Positions 38,572-47,483 of a stretch of 64,000 nt of DNA are shown here, in pieces; the stretch's first letter is position 1; each line of letters opens with the position of its first letter. The position numbers and the translations under genes are program-made. The stretch comes from Rhizobiales bacterium 65-79 (GTDB lineage Bacteria; Pseudomonadota; Alphaproteobacteria; Rhizobiales; Rhizobiaceae), in contig MKRJ01000024.1 in NCBI GenBank assembly GCA_001896885.1, forward strand, positions 1-64,000, in the 5' to 3' direction. A model generated the notes under the pieces. It searched no databases, was not told the origin of the DNA, and saw only the letters and a list, made by a program, of their open reading frames with translations.

Positions 38572-38745
38572 AATGCCGCGCCTTCCTCGTACCGGTCTCG
38601 TGTCCCCAAGCCGGAACGGATTCTAGAGCACGCGGTCCGATATGCGAAGGCGCAAATGCACTCTTCGCGCATGAAAGGCTCCGGGCTCTTCCGGCAAAGG
38701 CCGCTGGCGTCGATTGCCGCGCCGCTTCTCGCGAGCGGTGCCGCT

Positions 38746-39984
38746 TCAGGCCTCTCCGTGGCCGGCGATCATCATGGCCTCGAGCGCCAGGCGCTCGGTT
38801 TTCTTGAGTCGTTCGGATTCCGACTTGAGCTGGCCGCAAGCAGCGAGAATATCGCGGCCGCGGGGCGTGCGGATCGGAGAGGCGTAGCCGGCGGCATTGA
38901 TCGTGTCGGCGAACTTCTCGATCGTCTCCCAGTCCGAGCACTGGTAGTTCGATCCCGGCCACGGATTGAACGGGATGAGATTGATCTTCGCCGGAATGCC
39001 TTTCAGGAGCCGTACCAGTTCCTTCGCGTCGGCGAGGCCGTCGTTGACGTCCTTCAGCATCACATATTCGAAAGTGATGCGCCGCGCGTTCGACAGGCCC
39101 GGATAGGCCCGGCAGGCGTCGAGCAGTTCCTTCAGCGGATATTTCTTGTTGATCGGCACGAGGAGGTCGCGCAGATCGTCGCGCACGGCGTGCAGCGAGA
39201 TCGCCAGCATGACGCCGATCTCCTCGCCGGTGCGCGCGATCTCCGGAACCACGCCGGAGGTGGAGAGCGTGATGCGCCGCTTCGACAGCGACAGGCCGTC
39301 GCCGTCGGCCGCGACGAGCAGCGCCTTCTTCACTTCCTCGAAATTGTAGAGCGGCTCGCCCATCCCCATCATGACGATGTTGGAGACCTTGCGGCCTTCC
39401 GCCGGCACGATGGCGCCGGCCGGCGTGCCGCGGTCCGGAAAATCGCCGAGCCGGTCGCGCGCGGTGAGAAGTTGCGCCAGGATCTCCTCCGCCGTCAGGT
39501 TGCGCACCAGTTTCTGCGTTCCGGTATGACAGAACGAGCAGGTGAGCGTGCAGCCGACCTGGGAGGAGATGCAGAGCGTCCCGCGCCCCTCTTCCGGGAT
39601 ATAGACGGTCTCGATCTCCACCGGCCTGCCGGCGCCACGCGCCGGAAAGCGGAACAGCCATTTGCGGGTGCCGTCGGTGGAAATCTGCTCCTCGACGATT
39701 TCCGGCCGGGCGATGGCGAAATGCCCCGAAAGCGTCGTCCGCAGCTCTTTCGAGATGTTGAGCATGTCGGCGAAATCGGAGACGCCACGCACATAGAGCC
39801 AGTGCCAGAGCTGCTGCACGCGCATCTTCACCTGCCGCTCCGGCACGCCGGCGGCGAGGAGCGCCTCGGCCATTTCGGCGCGCGACAGGCCGATCAGCGA
39901 TTGTTTTTGCGCGACGCGCGCACGCGCCTGGCTTGCCAGCGCATCGCGAGCGGCATGGTCGGCGAGATCGAGCGTAACGGTCAT
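38746..39984 (-). CDS. rlmN: 23S rRNA (adenine-2503-C2)/tRNA methyltransferase RlmN
   Basis: This radical SAM enzyme methylates A2503 of 23S rRNA and A37 of some tRNAs. It has 412 residues. The radical SAM cluster cysteines are Cys145, Cys149 and Cys152 in [30 protein letters not shown] and [15 protein letters not shown] follow as family motifs, and the methyl-carrying cysteine lies near the C-terminus in [12 protein letters not shown] chose ATG 39984 ([16 protein letters not shown]). An upstream in-frame start at 40038 adds 18 residues with no support. IalB lies next upstream on the same strand. Confidence 0.94.
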   Translation of the reverse strand: MTVTLDLADHAARDALASQARARVAQKQSLIGLSRAEMAEALLAAGVPERQVKMRVQQLWHWLYVRGVSDFADMLNISKELRTTLSGHFAIARPEIVEEQISTDGTRKWLFRFPARGAGRPVEIETVYIPEEGRGTLCISSQVGCTLTCSFCHTGTQKLVRNLTAEEILAQLLTARDRLGDFPDRGTPAGAIVPAEGRKVSNIVMMGMGEPLYNFEEVKKALLVAADGDGLSLSKRRITLSTSGVVPEIARTGEEIGVMLAISLHAVRDDLRDLLVPINKKYPLKELLDACRAYPGLSNARRITFEYVMLKDVNDGLADAKELVRLLKGIPAKINLIPFNPWPGSNYQCSDWETIEKFADTINAAGYASPIRTPRGRDILAACGQLKSESERLKKTERLALEAMMIAGHGEA

Positions 39985-40107
39985 CGGTTCACATAAAACG
40001 GAAAGCGCGCCAAACGGGGCTCGGCGCGCACATAGCATTTCAGATGGGAAGCGTCACGCTTCGCCGCAAGACGCACGGACAAGAGCCGCCCGCTGGGCGG
40101 CGACCTG

Positions 40108-40614
40108 CTATTTGCAGTCGGCGATCGATCCCAGCGCCGCGCTCACGCCTTTCAGCGAGAAGGTGTATTTCGTGTCGTTGCCGCGGGTCGATTTCGCCGC
40201 GACGGTCATGTCGCTGCCGCCCTTCATCGCCGCGATGAGCTGCGGCTCCTCGGCGGCGTTTTCCAGCCATGCCGACTTGCCTCGGGTGAACATGGAAAAG
40301 CTCTTGTTTCCCACCGTCACGACAACCTTGGACTTGTCCTGCAGATCGTAGCCGGCGATGAATTGCGGCTCGTAGCTGACATTCTGCCCCGGCCGCTGGC
40401 TGACGAAGAAGAAGACGTCGCCGTGGTCGAGGCCCTTCGGCTCCTTCTCCGTCGGGATGGTCAGGACATAGCAGACCTTCCCGTTCTTCGCCTTGTAGGA
40501 GTAGGTGCCCCATGCATTGTGCTGACCGATCTTGGTTGCCGATTGCGCCATCGCCGGTGCCGCGAAAGCCAGCGCGATAAGACATGAAAGGGCTAGGATG
40601 GGTGCACGATACAT
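40108..40614 (-). CDS. Invasion-associated locus B (IalB) family protein
   Basis: This exported protein of about 168 residues has a classical signal peptide that ends AAPAMAQ near residue 24. The mature part has the IalB features WGTYSYKAKNGKVCYVLTIP, FFFVSQRPGQNVSYEP and FTRGKSAWLENAAEE. IalB was named in Bartonella, where it helps erythrocyte invasion, but homologues are widespread in free-living rhizobia and their role there is unclear. A GTG at 40623 would add three residues and sits very close to AAGGA; the ATG at 40614 was chosen for spacing. It is monocistronic with a 259-bp upstream gap. Confidence 0.87.
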   Translation of the reverse strand: MYRAPILALSCLIALAFAAPAMAQSATKIGQHNAWGTYSYKAKNGKVCYVLTIPTEKEPKGLDHGDVFFFVSQRPGQNVSYEPQFIAGYDLQDKSKVVVTVGNKSFSMFTRGKSAWLENAAEEPQLIAAMKGGSDMTVAAKSTRGNDTKYTFSLKGVSAALGSIADCK

Positions 40615-40682
40615 TGTTGCCACTATTCCTTTTTCATTCGTAACGCCTGCTGGGCTGCCGGCCTTTCGGCGGCGCCCGACTC

Positions 40683-40720
40683 GTTCACTTTGATTTAATT
40701 TGGGTTACCAAAGCGTGAAC
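40683..40720 (-). promoter_or_regulatory. Inverted repeat flanking an AT-rich core upstream of ialB
   Basis: GTTCAC at 40683-40688 and GTGAAC at 40715-40720 face each other across an AT-rich centre (TTTGATTTAATTTGGG) in the 259-bp gap upstream of the IalB gene. The arms extend with TTTG and CAAA, offset by two bases. It resembles an operator, but the protein that would bind it is unknown. Confidence 0.35.
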
Positions 40721-40873
40721 CCCGCCTATCGCCGTGCCCGCCGGCAGCCCGCCACTTTGCCGCACCCACCGAAAATGGGCGCGATCCATCCCTGGCGCTC
40801 CGGTTGAAAAGCACGAAAAAGGCGAGAGTTTGACCCGGAAATGCCGGCAGGTCCGCTGCCGGCGGCGCGACTG

Positions 40874-41245
40874 TCAGGAGTTTTCGGAGAGCGCCTCTCG
40901 CGCCGCGGCGCGGTGGGCGGGCGTGATGTGCGATCGAAGAGCAGTGATTGCCGCGGTCAAGACGGCCATATCGTCGGTGAAGCCGAGACCGAAAATGAAG
41001 TCGGGGATGAAATCGATGGGCAGCACGAAATAGGCGAGCGCCGCGAGCAGGATGCCGCGCACACGCGTCGGCGTCCTGGTGTCGAGCGCACAGTAATAGG
41101 CGGCCACCACGTCTTCCATGAACGGCACCTGCCGGGCCGCGCGCTTCACCGTGCGCCAGAACTGGGCGCGCACGCGCTCCTCGCGTTCCCGGTTGCGGTC
41201 GCGGTCCCCCGGCGTCAGGATCTCGTTGATGCGGGCCTTGTCCAT
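40874..41245 (-). CDS. YkvA/DUF1232 family small membrane protein
   Basis: This 123-residue protein has a central hydrophobic stretch LLAALAYFVLPIDFIPDFIFG, the YkvA (DUF1232) signature with the LPIDFIPD core. It is followed by FTDDMAVLTAAITAL. A charged N-terminal helix precedes it. The function of the family is unknown. I chose ATG 41245 because the longer open frame to 41296 needs a TTG and overlaps phhB. The gap to phhB is 37 bp, so cotranscription is likely. Confidence 0.85.
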   Translation of the reverse strand: MDKARINEILTPGDRDRNREREERVRAQFWRTVKRAARQVPFMEDVVAAYYCALDTRTPTRVRGILLAALAYFVLPIDFIPDFIFGLGFTDDMAVLTAAITALRSHITPAHRAAAREALSENS

Positions 41246-41282
41246 GCGCCGAATGTGGCGTCTGTCGCGGCGCGCTGCAAGA

Positions 41283-41579
41283 TCACGCTCCGGCAAACCC
41301 GTTCATGCGCCGGGCAAGGTCGAGATCCATCTCGGTCAGGCCGCCGGCGTCGTGGGTCGAAAGCGTCACGTTCACCGTCTTATAGACGTTCGACCAGTCC
41401 GGATGATGGTTGAGTTTCTCGGCGGCAAGCGCCGAACGCGTCATGAAGGCGAAGGCTTCGGAAAAATTGCGAAACTCGAATTTGCGCGACATCGATTTGC
41501 CGCCTGCGTCCAGCGCCCATCCGGCGAGTTCCTTCAGCGCCTCCTCGATTGCGGCGCGTTCGAGCTTTTCGCGTGCCAT
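41283..41579 (-). CDS. phhB: Pterin-4a-carbinolamine dehydratase
   Basis: This enzyme dehydrates 4a-hydroxytetrahydrobiopterin to regenerate the pterin cofactor of phenylalanine hydroxylase. The protein has 98 residues and the characteristic active-site segment EKLNHHPDWSNVYKTV with the paired histidines. No phenylalanine hydroxylase gene is in the window. GGGAG lies 6 bp before the ATG at 41579. An ATG two codons earlier is too close to that site. It sits in a minus-strand run with the ykvA-like and thpR genes. Confidence 0.92.
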   Translation of the reverse strand: MAREKLERAAIEEALKELAGWALDAGGKSMSRKFEFRNFSEAFAFMTRSALAAEKLNHHPDWSNVYKTVNVTLSTHDAGGLTEMDLDLARRMNGFAGA

Positions 41580-41648
41580 CGGCATCTCCCTTCCTTCGCT
41601 GCGCCAAACATAGCGCGGCGTCGGGAGTTTAACAGCTTCGGAAGCTTC

Positions 41649-42242
41649 CTATCGTCCGATGCGCCACGCGTCGGCCGCCGGCGCCGCATGGGAACGCGCG
41701 GTTTCGCCCGGCGTCAGCGGCCAGGCTTCCTCGACGACATAGGGGCCGCCGCCGACCGAATCCTTCGACGACATCAGCACGAAGCGCGAGACACGGAAGG
41801 GTGACGTGCGGAAATTGCCGCGCGCCGAGAGATAGGCGGCGACCTCCGCCGGGTTGACGTTCCTGAGCCGCGCGATCGTGACATGCGGCATGAACTTGCG
41901 GGCGTCGGCCGGCAGCCCGAGCCGCTGGCAGATGCGCTCGATCTCGGCCTGCAATGCATTGAGGTCGGGCGAAGCCGTGACGCCCGCCCATAGCGCGTGC
42001 GGCTTCTTCGAACCGAAAGCGCCGACGCCCGAAAGGGTGAGCTGGAAGGAGCGCCGCCGCACGCGATCGAGCGCATTGGCGATCTCGTCGGCCACGTGGC
42101 CTTCGACATCGCCGATGAAGCGCAGGGTCAGATGGTAGTTTTCGACGTCGACCCAGCGGGCGCCGGGCAGGCCGCCGCGGAGCAGCGACAGGGAAAGGGC
42201 GGCGTCGCGCGGAATTTCGAGGGCTGTAAAGAGACGCGGCAT
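41649..42242 (-). CDS. thpR: 2'-5' RNA ligase / cyclic phosphodiesterase ThpR
   Basis: This 2H phosphoesterase of 197 residues has two HxTx motifs, HLTL with His37 and HVTI with His120, spaced as in ThpR/LigT. E. coli LigT joins tRNA halves by 2'-5' bonds or opens 2',3'-cyclic phosphates; its physiological role is not settled. I chose ATG 42242, preceded by GGAGG with good spacing. The gene is on the same strand as phhB, 69 bp away. Nothing is unusual in the motif residues. Confidence 0.9.
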   Translation of the reverse strand: MPRLFTALEIPRDAALSLSLLRGGLPGARWVDVENYHLTLRFIGDVEGHVADEIANALDRVRRRSFQLTLSGVGAFGSKKPHALWAGVTASPDLNALQAEIERICQRLGLPADARKFMPHVTIARLRNVNPAEVAAYLSARGNFRTSPFRVSRFVLMSSKDSVGGGPYVVEEAWPLTPGETARSHAAPAADAWRIGR

Positions 42243-42389
42243 TTGTTCGGCCCTCCTCGAATCAATTACCCCAAGGCAGCGAATCACCGATCGGCTGGCG
42301 GGGCAAGACGTTTGTGCGACCTGGTGGAAAACGCAGCCGCGGGGGATTCGTTTCGGCCTTCATGCGGAACGGACGACGCCTTCGCCGGC

Positions 42390-43034
42390 TCATGAGGCCT
42401 TCTGCGGCTTGCCGAGCGCCTTTTCCACGACGGGAAGCGCGCCGGAAACCATGCGTTCGACGCCCTTGGCATTGGGGTGCATGCCGTCGTCGAGTTGCAG
42501 GTCGGGATGCCCGGCCACCCCGTCGAGGAAGAACGGATAGAGCGGAACCGAATATTTCGCCGCCAGGTCCGGATAGATGGCGTCGAAGGCCTTCTGGTAC
42601 TCTGGGCCGAGATTGGGCGCCGCCATCATGCCGAAGAGGATCACTTTCATACCGCGCTTCTGCAGCCTTTCGATCATGGTCGCGAGGTTCCTCCGGGTCA
42701 GCGCCGGCTCGACTCCGCGCAGCATGTCGTTGGCGCCGAGTTCGAGGATGACCACGTCCGTGCCGTCCGGCACCGACCAGTCGAGCCGGGCGAGCCCGTC
42801 GCTGGTGGTGTCGCCGGAGACGCCGGCATTGGCGACCGCCACGTCGTAGCCATCCTTCTTCAGCGCCGCCTGCAGCCTGTCGGCGAAGGACAAGCCGGGC
42901 CCGAGCCGGTATCCGGCCATCAGGCTGTCGCCGAAACCGACTATGCTGACGGGGCCCGCCATGGCCGGCACGGCGGCGAGCGCCGCCACAATGACGACAA
43001 GCAATGTCCCGAAAAGGTTTTTGAAAGCCGCCAT
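42390..43034 (-). CDS. Exported GDSL-type arylesterase/lysophospholipase
   Basis: This SGNH hydrolase of about 214 residues has a signal peptide ending AVPAMAG. GDSL with the nucleophile Ser37 lies in IVGFGDSLMAG. ANAGVSGDTTSDGLARLDW is block II, ILELGANDMLRG is block III and DDGMHPNAKG is block V, as in E. coli TesA. It probably hydrolyses esters or lysophospholipids in the periplasm. The gene is divergent from the ABC ATPase, the arrangement usual for TesA with YbbA/YbbP. Upstream ATG 43067 is an alternative start that would lengthen the N-region by 11 residues. Confidence 0.9.
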   Translation of the reverse strand: MAAFKNLFGTLLVVIVAALAAVPAMAGPVSIVGFGDSLMAGYRLGPGLSFADRLQAALKKDGYDVAVANAGVSGDTTSDGLARLDWSVPDGTDVVILELGANDMLRGVEPALTRRNLATMIERLQKRGMKVILFGMMAAPNLGPEYQKAFDAIYPDLAAKYSVPLYPFFLDGVAGHPDLQLDDGMHPNAKGVERMVSGALPVVEKALGKPQKAS

Positions 43035-43093
43035 GCGCCACCCATATGCCTGGAAGTTCCGCTTCATCCTTTCCAATATAGGAACGATCGCCC

Positions 43094-43807
43094 TTGTCTG
43101 AAGCCGTGTCCACGACCGACGCCGTCATCGAACTCCGCGACGTGTCGCTGACGCTCGGCAAGGGAGCCTCGCGGGTTCATGTGCTGAAGGACGTCTCGCT
43201 TTCGGTCGCGCGAGGCGAGACGGCCGGCATCGTCGGCCCTTCGGGTTCCGGCAAATCGACGCTCCTGATGGTGATCGCCGGTCTGGAACGGGTCGACGGC
43301 GGCACGGTGACCATCGCCGGCGAGACGCTGAACGGCCGAAGCGAGGACGAGGTGGCGTCTTTCCGCGGCCGCAATGTCGGCATCGTCTTTCAGTCCTTCC
43401 ATCTGATCCCGAACATGACGGCGCTGGAAAACGTCGCCGTCCCGCTGGAGCTTGCCGGCTGCAAGGACCCGTTCCTTGTCGCCGAAGGGGAACTGGCGGC
43501 GGTCGGCCTCGGCGACCGCATGACGCACTATCCCGGTGCGCTTTCCGGCGGCGAGCAGCAACGCGTGGCGATCGCCCGGGCACTCGCGCCCGAACCGCCG
43601 ATCCTGATCGCCGACGAGCCGACAGGCAATCTCGACCAGGCGACGGGCCGGCAGATTACCGACCTTCTCTTCGCCACGGCCGCGAGGCGCGGCACGACGC
43701 TGGTATTGGTCACGCACGACGCCGCGCTCGCCGCGCGCTGCGGGCGGCAGATAGCCATGCGGTCGGGCCGCATCGAGGCCACACCCGCGCTGGCGAGGAC
43801 GGCGTGA
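43094..43807 (+). CDS. ybbA: ABC transporter ATPase, YbbA/LolD type
   Basis: This 237-residue ATPase of the MacB/LolD superfamily has Walker A GPSGSGKST, signature LSGGEQQR and Walker B ILIADEPTGNLD. VGIVFQSFHLIPNMTALENV is the Q-loop region typical of this group. It probably forms a transporter with the FtsX-like permease downstream, in the YbbA-YbbP manner next to a TesA esterase. The start is a TTG at 43094 with GGAA upstream; a GTG a few codons later at 43106 is possible. Its stop is followed at once by the small leader reading frame. Confidence 0.88.
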   Translation: MSEAVSTTDAVIELRDVSLTLGKGASRVHVLKDVSLSVARGETAGIVGPSGSGKSTLLMVIAGLERVDGGTVTIAGETLNGRSEDEVASFRGRNVGIVFQSFHLIPNMTALENVAVPLELAGCKDPFLVAEGELAAVGLGDRMTHYPGALSGGEQQRVAIARALAPEPPILIADEPTGNLDQATGRQITDLLFATAARRGTTLVLVTHDAALAARCGRQIAMRSGRIEATPALARTA

Positions 43808-43818
43808 GGAGGCAAGGG

Positions 43819-43860
43819 ATGAAACCCGGCATTCCTTCGCGCCCTCGCGTGCATTTCTAG
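43819..43860 (+). CDS. Thirteen-codon leader reading frame upstream of the permease
   Basis: A GAGGAGG Shine-Dalgarno precedes ATG 43819, which opens 13 codons (MKPGIPSRPRVHF) and stops at TAG 43858-43860. The next codon is the ATG of the permease, in the same frame. The permease ATG has no Shine-Dalgarno of its own, so the peptide could allow translation by termination and reinitiation. It may instead be a short nonsense-interrupted 5' end of the permease gene. Peptide function is unknown; annotated because of its unusual position. Confidence 0.5.
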   Translation: MKPGIPSRPRVHF

Positions 43861-46410
43861 ATGCGCCTTCGGAACATATTGGCGCTCGCCTTCCGCTTCT
43901 CGCTGCGCGAGATGCGCGGCGGTCTTTCCGGCTTCGCCGTCTTCCTGACCTGCATCGCGCTCGGCGTCGCGGCGATCGGCGGCGTCAATTCGGTCGCCGA
44001 GGCGATCGGCGCCAGCGTATCCGGACAGGGCCGCGTCCTGCTCGGCGGCGACATCCGCTACCAGCTCATCCAGCGGAGCGCCGACCCCGCAGAGCGCGCC
44101 TATTTCCATAGTCTCGGCGCAGTTTCCGAAAGCGCCACCATGCGTTCCATGGCCCGCCTGCCGGACGGGTCGGACCAGGCGCTGGTCGAGGCGAAGGCGG
44201 TCGACGCGGCCTACCCCCTTTACGGCAAGCTCGGCATCGACCCTGAACTCTCTCACGACAAATTGTTCGGGCAGGCGGACGGCGCCTATGGCGCGGCGGC
44301 GCCGGACATATTGTTCGCCCGGCTGCACCTGAAGCCCGGCGACCGCATCCATCTCGGCAAGGCGACGATAGAGCTGCGCGCCCGGCTGCTCGATGAACCG
44401 GACGCCGTCTCGGACGGCTTCGCCTTCGCTCCGCGCCTTTTGATTTCGCTCGACGCTCTCAAGGCTTCGGGCTTGGTCCAGCCCGGCAGCCTCGTAAAGT
44501 ATATCTACAAGGTGAAGCTCCCCACCGGGGTCAGCGATGCGACGGTGAAAAACATCGCGGAACAGGCGGGCGACAAATTCCCCGAAGCCGGCTGGAGCGT
44601 CCGCACCCGCACGAACGCCGCGCCGGCCCTCGCCTCCAATATCGAGCGCTTCACGCAATTCCTGACGCTTGTCGGCCTCACCGCGCTCATCGTCGGCGGC
44701 GTCGGGGTCGCCAACGCCGTCCGCGCCTATCTCGACGGCAAGCGCGGCGTCATCGCTACCTTCAAGAGCCTCGGCGCATCCGGCGGCTTCGTCTTCGCCG
44801 TCTATCTGGTGCAGATCGGCTTGATCGCGCTGATCGGCATCGTCGCCGGGCTTCTGATCGCGGCGGCCATGCCCTTCGTCGCCGGCTGGGCGCTTGCATC
44901 GGTCATCCCGGTGCCCGCGGCGGGCGGCATCTATCCCGGCGCGCTCGCCATGGCCGCCGTCTTCGGCGTGCTGGTGACGCTCGCCTTCGCGATCCTGCCG
45001 CTCGGCCGCGCCCGCGAGGTGCCGGCGACGGCGCTCTTCCGCGAGATGGGGTTCGAGGCGAGCGGATGGCCGCGCCGTTCCTACCTGGCGGCAGCCGCCG
45101 GGATCGTCGCAATTCTGGCGCTGCTGTCGGTCTGGTACGCCAGCGACCGCCACATCGCCCTCATCTTCATCGCGGCCACGGCGTTCGCCTTTGTCGTGCT
45201 GGGAAGCGTGGGATGGCTGGTGCAGTTCCTGGCGCGGCGCAGCCCGCGCGTGCATTCGACCGCGCTCCGGCTCGCCCTCGGCAACATCCACCGGCCGGGA
45301 GCGCTGACGAACTCCGTCGTGCTCTCCCTCGGGCTCGGGCTCACCCTTCTCGCCACGCTCGCGCTGATCGACGGCAATCTGAGGCACCAGATTGCCGACA
45401 GCCTGCCGGAAAAGGCGCCCAACTTCTTCTTCGTCGACATCCAGGGGAACGAAGTGGACGCTTTCACCCGCCTGATGGAGAAGGAGGCGCCGGGAGCGAG
45501 GATAGAGCGCGTGCCGATGCTGCGCGGGCGCGTCATGGCGCTGAACGGCGTGCCTTCAAAGGACATCAAGGCGCCGCCGCAGGGCGCATGGGTATTGAAG
45601 GGCGATCGTGGCCTGACCTATGCCGAGGCAAAGCCGAAAAATGCTACGATTACCGAAGGAAGCTGGTGGCCGAAGGACTATTCGGGCCCGCCGCTGGTCT
45701 CCTTCTCCGAAGACGAGGCGCATGCGCTCGGCGTCAAGGTCGGCGATACGCTCACCGTCAACGTCCTCGGCCGCAATATCACCGCGAAAATCGCCAACCT
45801 GCGCAAGGTCGAGTGGGAGACGCTCGGCATCAATTTCGTCTTCGTCTTTTCGCCCGACACGCTTGCCGGGGCGCCGCATGCATGGATCGCGACGCTGACC
45901 ATGCCGGACGCGACGCCGACCGACGAGGCGCGCATCCTCAACGCCGTCACCCATGATTTCCCGGCCGTGACGACGATCCGCGTCAAGGACGCGCTGGACG
46001 TGGTCAATCTCCTCGTCGGCGAGCTGGCGACCGCAATCCGCGCCGCCGCCGGCCTGGCGCTCCTCGCCTCGGTGCTGGTGTTGGCCGGCGCGCTCGCCGC
46101 CGGCAACCGGGCGCGCGTCCACGACGCGGTGGTGCTGAAGACGCTCGGCGCCACCAGGCGCACGCTGATCGCCGCCTTCGCGCTCGAATACGCGCTGATC
46201 GGGCTGGCGACGGCCGTCTTCGCGCTCTTCGCCGGCGGCGTATCGGGCTGGTATGTGGTGACGGAGATCATGAAGCTGCCGTCGCACTTCCTGCCGGGGG
46301 TGGCCGTCTCGACGGTGGCGATAGCCCTGGTTCTGACGGTCGGGTTCGGGCTGGCCGGCACATGGCGTGTGCTCGGCCAGAAGGCCGCGCCCGTCCTGCG
46401 TAATCTCTAG
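43861..46410 (+). CDS. ybbP: FtsX-like ABC transporter permease, YbbP type
   Basis: This 849-residue membrane protein has two FtsX/MacB-type modules, with helices near residues 20-45, 265-380, 415-510 and 730-840 and large periplasmic loops between them. The N-terminal FRFSLREMRGGLSGFAVFLTCIALGVAAI is typical of YbbP-like permeases, as is the repeated LATLALIDGNLRHQI region. It pairs with the ATPase 53 bp upstream. Because no ribosome binding site lies before ATG 43861 but one lies before the in-frame ATG 43819, translation may depend on the leader frame. The transported molecule is unknown; YbbAP has been linked to lipid or ester export from its tesA neighbour. Confidence 0.88.
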   Translation: MRLRNILALAFRFSLREMRGGLSGFAVFLTCIALGVAAIGGVNSVAEAIGASVSGQGRVLLGGDIRYQLIQRSADPAERAYFHSLGAVSESATMRSMARLPDGSDQALVEAKAVDAAYPLYGKLGIDPELSHDKLFGQADGAYGAAAPDILFARLHLKPGDRIHLGKATIELRARLLDEPDAVSDGFAFAPRLLISLDALKASGLVQPGSLVKYIYKVKLPTGVSDATVKNIAEQAGDKFPEAGWSVRTRTNAAPALASNIERFTQFLTLVGLTALIVGGVGVANAVRAYLDGKRGVIATFKSLGASGGFVFAVYLVQIGLIALIGIVAGLLIAAAMPFVAGWALASVIPVPAAGGIYPGALAMAAVFGVLVTLAFAILPLGRAREVPATALFREMGFEASGWPRRSYLAAAAGIVAILALLSVWYASDRHIALIFIAATAFAFVVLGSVGWLVQFLARRSPRVHSTALRLALGNIHRPGALTNSVVLSLGLGLTLLATLALIDGNLRHQIADSLPEKAPNFFFVDIQGNEVDAFTRLMEKEAPGARIERVPMLRGRVMALNGVPSKDIKAPPQGAWVLKGDRGLTYAEAKPKNATITEGSWWPKDYSGPPLVSFSEDEAHALGVKVGDTLTVNVLGRNITAKIANLRKVEWETLGINFVFVFSPDTLAGAPHAWIATLTMPDATPTDEARILNAVTHDFPAVTTIRVKDALDVVNLLVGELATAIRAAAGLALLASVLVLAGALAAGNRARVHDAVVLKTLGATRRTLIAAFALEYALIGLATAVFALFAGGVSGWYVVTEIMKLPSHFLPGVAVSTVAIALVLTVGFGLAGTWRVLGQKAAPVLRNL

Positions 46411-46424
46411 CGGGATGGAGCCTG

Positions 46425-46682
46425 TCAGCGCCGGCGCCGGCCCGGCTTGTCAGGCTTCACCACGTCGTCGCCGATCTGGCGCGCCTCCGACGCCAGCATG
46501 ATGGGGATGCCGTCGCGCACCGGAAAGGCGAGATGAGCCAGCGGCGAGACGAGTTCGTTGCGCTCCTCGTCATAGGTCAGGGGACCGCGCGTCAGCGGAC
46601 AGGCGAGCAGTTCGAGGAGCTTGGGATCGATGACGGCACTGCGCTTGTTGTCGGACAGGGGACTCCTCCTTCGCCTGTTCAT
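46425..46682 (-). CDS. Trm112 family protein
   Basis: This small protein of up to 85 residues contains [21 protein letters not shown] and [19 protein letters not shown], the Trm112/YcaR-like fold used as a partner for methyltransferases or as a LpxK neighbour in many bacteria. Only one cysteine remains, so a zinc site is unlikely. The annotated ATG at 46682 yields a basic Arg-rich leader. AGGAGG lies inside that leader, six bases before a CTG codon (46659-46657), so translation may really begin there. It converges on the permease gene with 14 bp between stops. Confidence 0.83.
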   Translation of the reverse strand: MNRRRRSPLSDNKRSAVIDPKLLELLACPLTRGPLTYDEERNELVSPLAHLAFPVRDGIPIMLASEARQIGDDVVKPDKPGRRRR

Positions 46683-46714
46683 TCGCCGGCTTCGCGGCTG
46701 GCGCCGGCCCGTGC

Positions 46715-47386
46715 CTACTGCAGGCTCGAGCCGAAATCCTCGCGGTCGCGCGCGAGCGCCATTTCGGTGATGGCGATCAGCGTTTCCGCGCGCGTCTTCA
46801 AATCGGGCGCCTCGAGCAGCGCCTGTTTCTCGGCCGCCCCATAAGGTGACATCATCGAAAGCGCGTTGACCAGCGTGGCATTCTCGGCGCGGCTCACGCT
46901 TTTCCAGTCCGCTTCGAGGTTGTTCGCTTCCAGATAGGCGCGGAACGCCTTGAGCAGCGCCGGGCGGTTCACATCCTCGGCGCCTTTATCCTCGTCGAGG
47001 TCACCGAGGAAGGGCAGGACGCGGCACTGCCGGAAGGGTGTCCGGACATGCATCTCCTCGGCGATGCGGAACCGGCAGATACCCTGCAGCGAGATGAGGT
47101 AGCGGCCGTCGCCGGTTTCCGCGAAGGTCGCAATGCGGCCGGCGCAGCCGACCGCGCAAAGTTCCGGCTCGCCATCCGGTCTCAGCGCGCCTTCCAGGCT
47201 CGGCTGGATCATCCCGACGACGCGGTCGCCGCCGATCGCATGGTCGATCATCTCGAGGTAGCGCGGCTCGAAGACGTTGAGCGGCATGCGGCCGCCGGGC
47301 AGAAGCAATGCCGCCGACAGCGGGAACATCGGGATCACCGCCGGAATGTCGCTCGCCTTGCGATATTGCCTGTTTCCTGCCTGCAC
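46715..47386 (-). CDS. LON peptidase substrate-binding domain protein
   Basis: This 223-residue protein consists of the N-terminal (LON-N, PUA-like) domain of Lon protease without ATPase or protease parts. The motif [31 protein letters not shown] is diagnostic, and [30 protein letters not shown] follows. Such proteins are widespread in alphaproteobacteria and probably bind substrate polypeptides; the function is unclear. It is 32 bp from the Trm112 gene and is followed upstream by the YbbN gene on the same strand, an order common in rhizobia. Confidence 0.92.
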   Translation of the reverse strand: MQAGNRQYRKASDIPAVIPMFPLSAALLLPGGRMPLNVFEPRYLEMIDHAIGGDRVVGMIQPSLEGALRPDGEPELCAVGCAGRIATFAETGDGRYLISLQGICRFRIAEEMHVRTPFRQCRVLPFLGDLDEDKGAEDVNRPALLKAFRAYLEANNLEADWKSVSRAENATLVNALSMMSPYGAAEKQALLEAPDLKTRAETLIAITEMALARDREDFGSSLQ

Positions 47387-47483
47387 TGTTTCGCTCTTCG
47401 CCCGGCAACCGGTATGTGGCGCGCTGTCGTCTTATCTCAAGACCGAAACCGATATCCCGTCTACGACCCTTCCGCGCCCGCTC

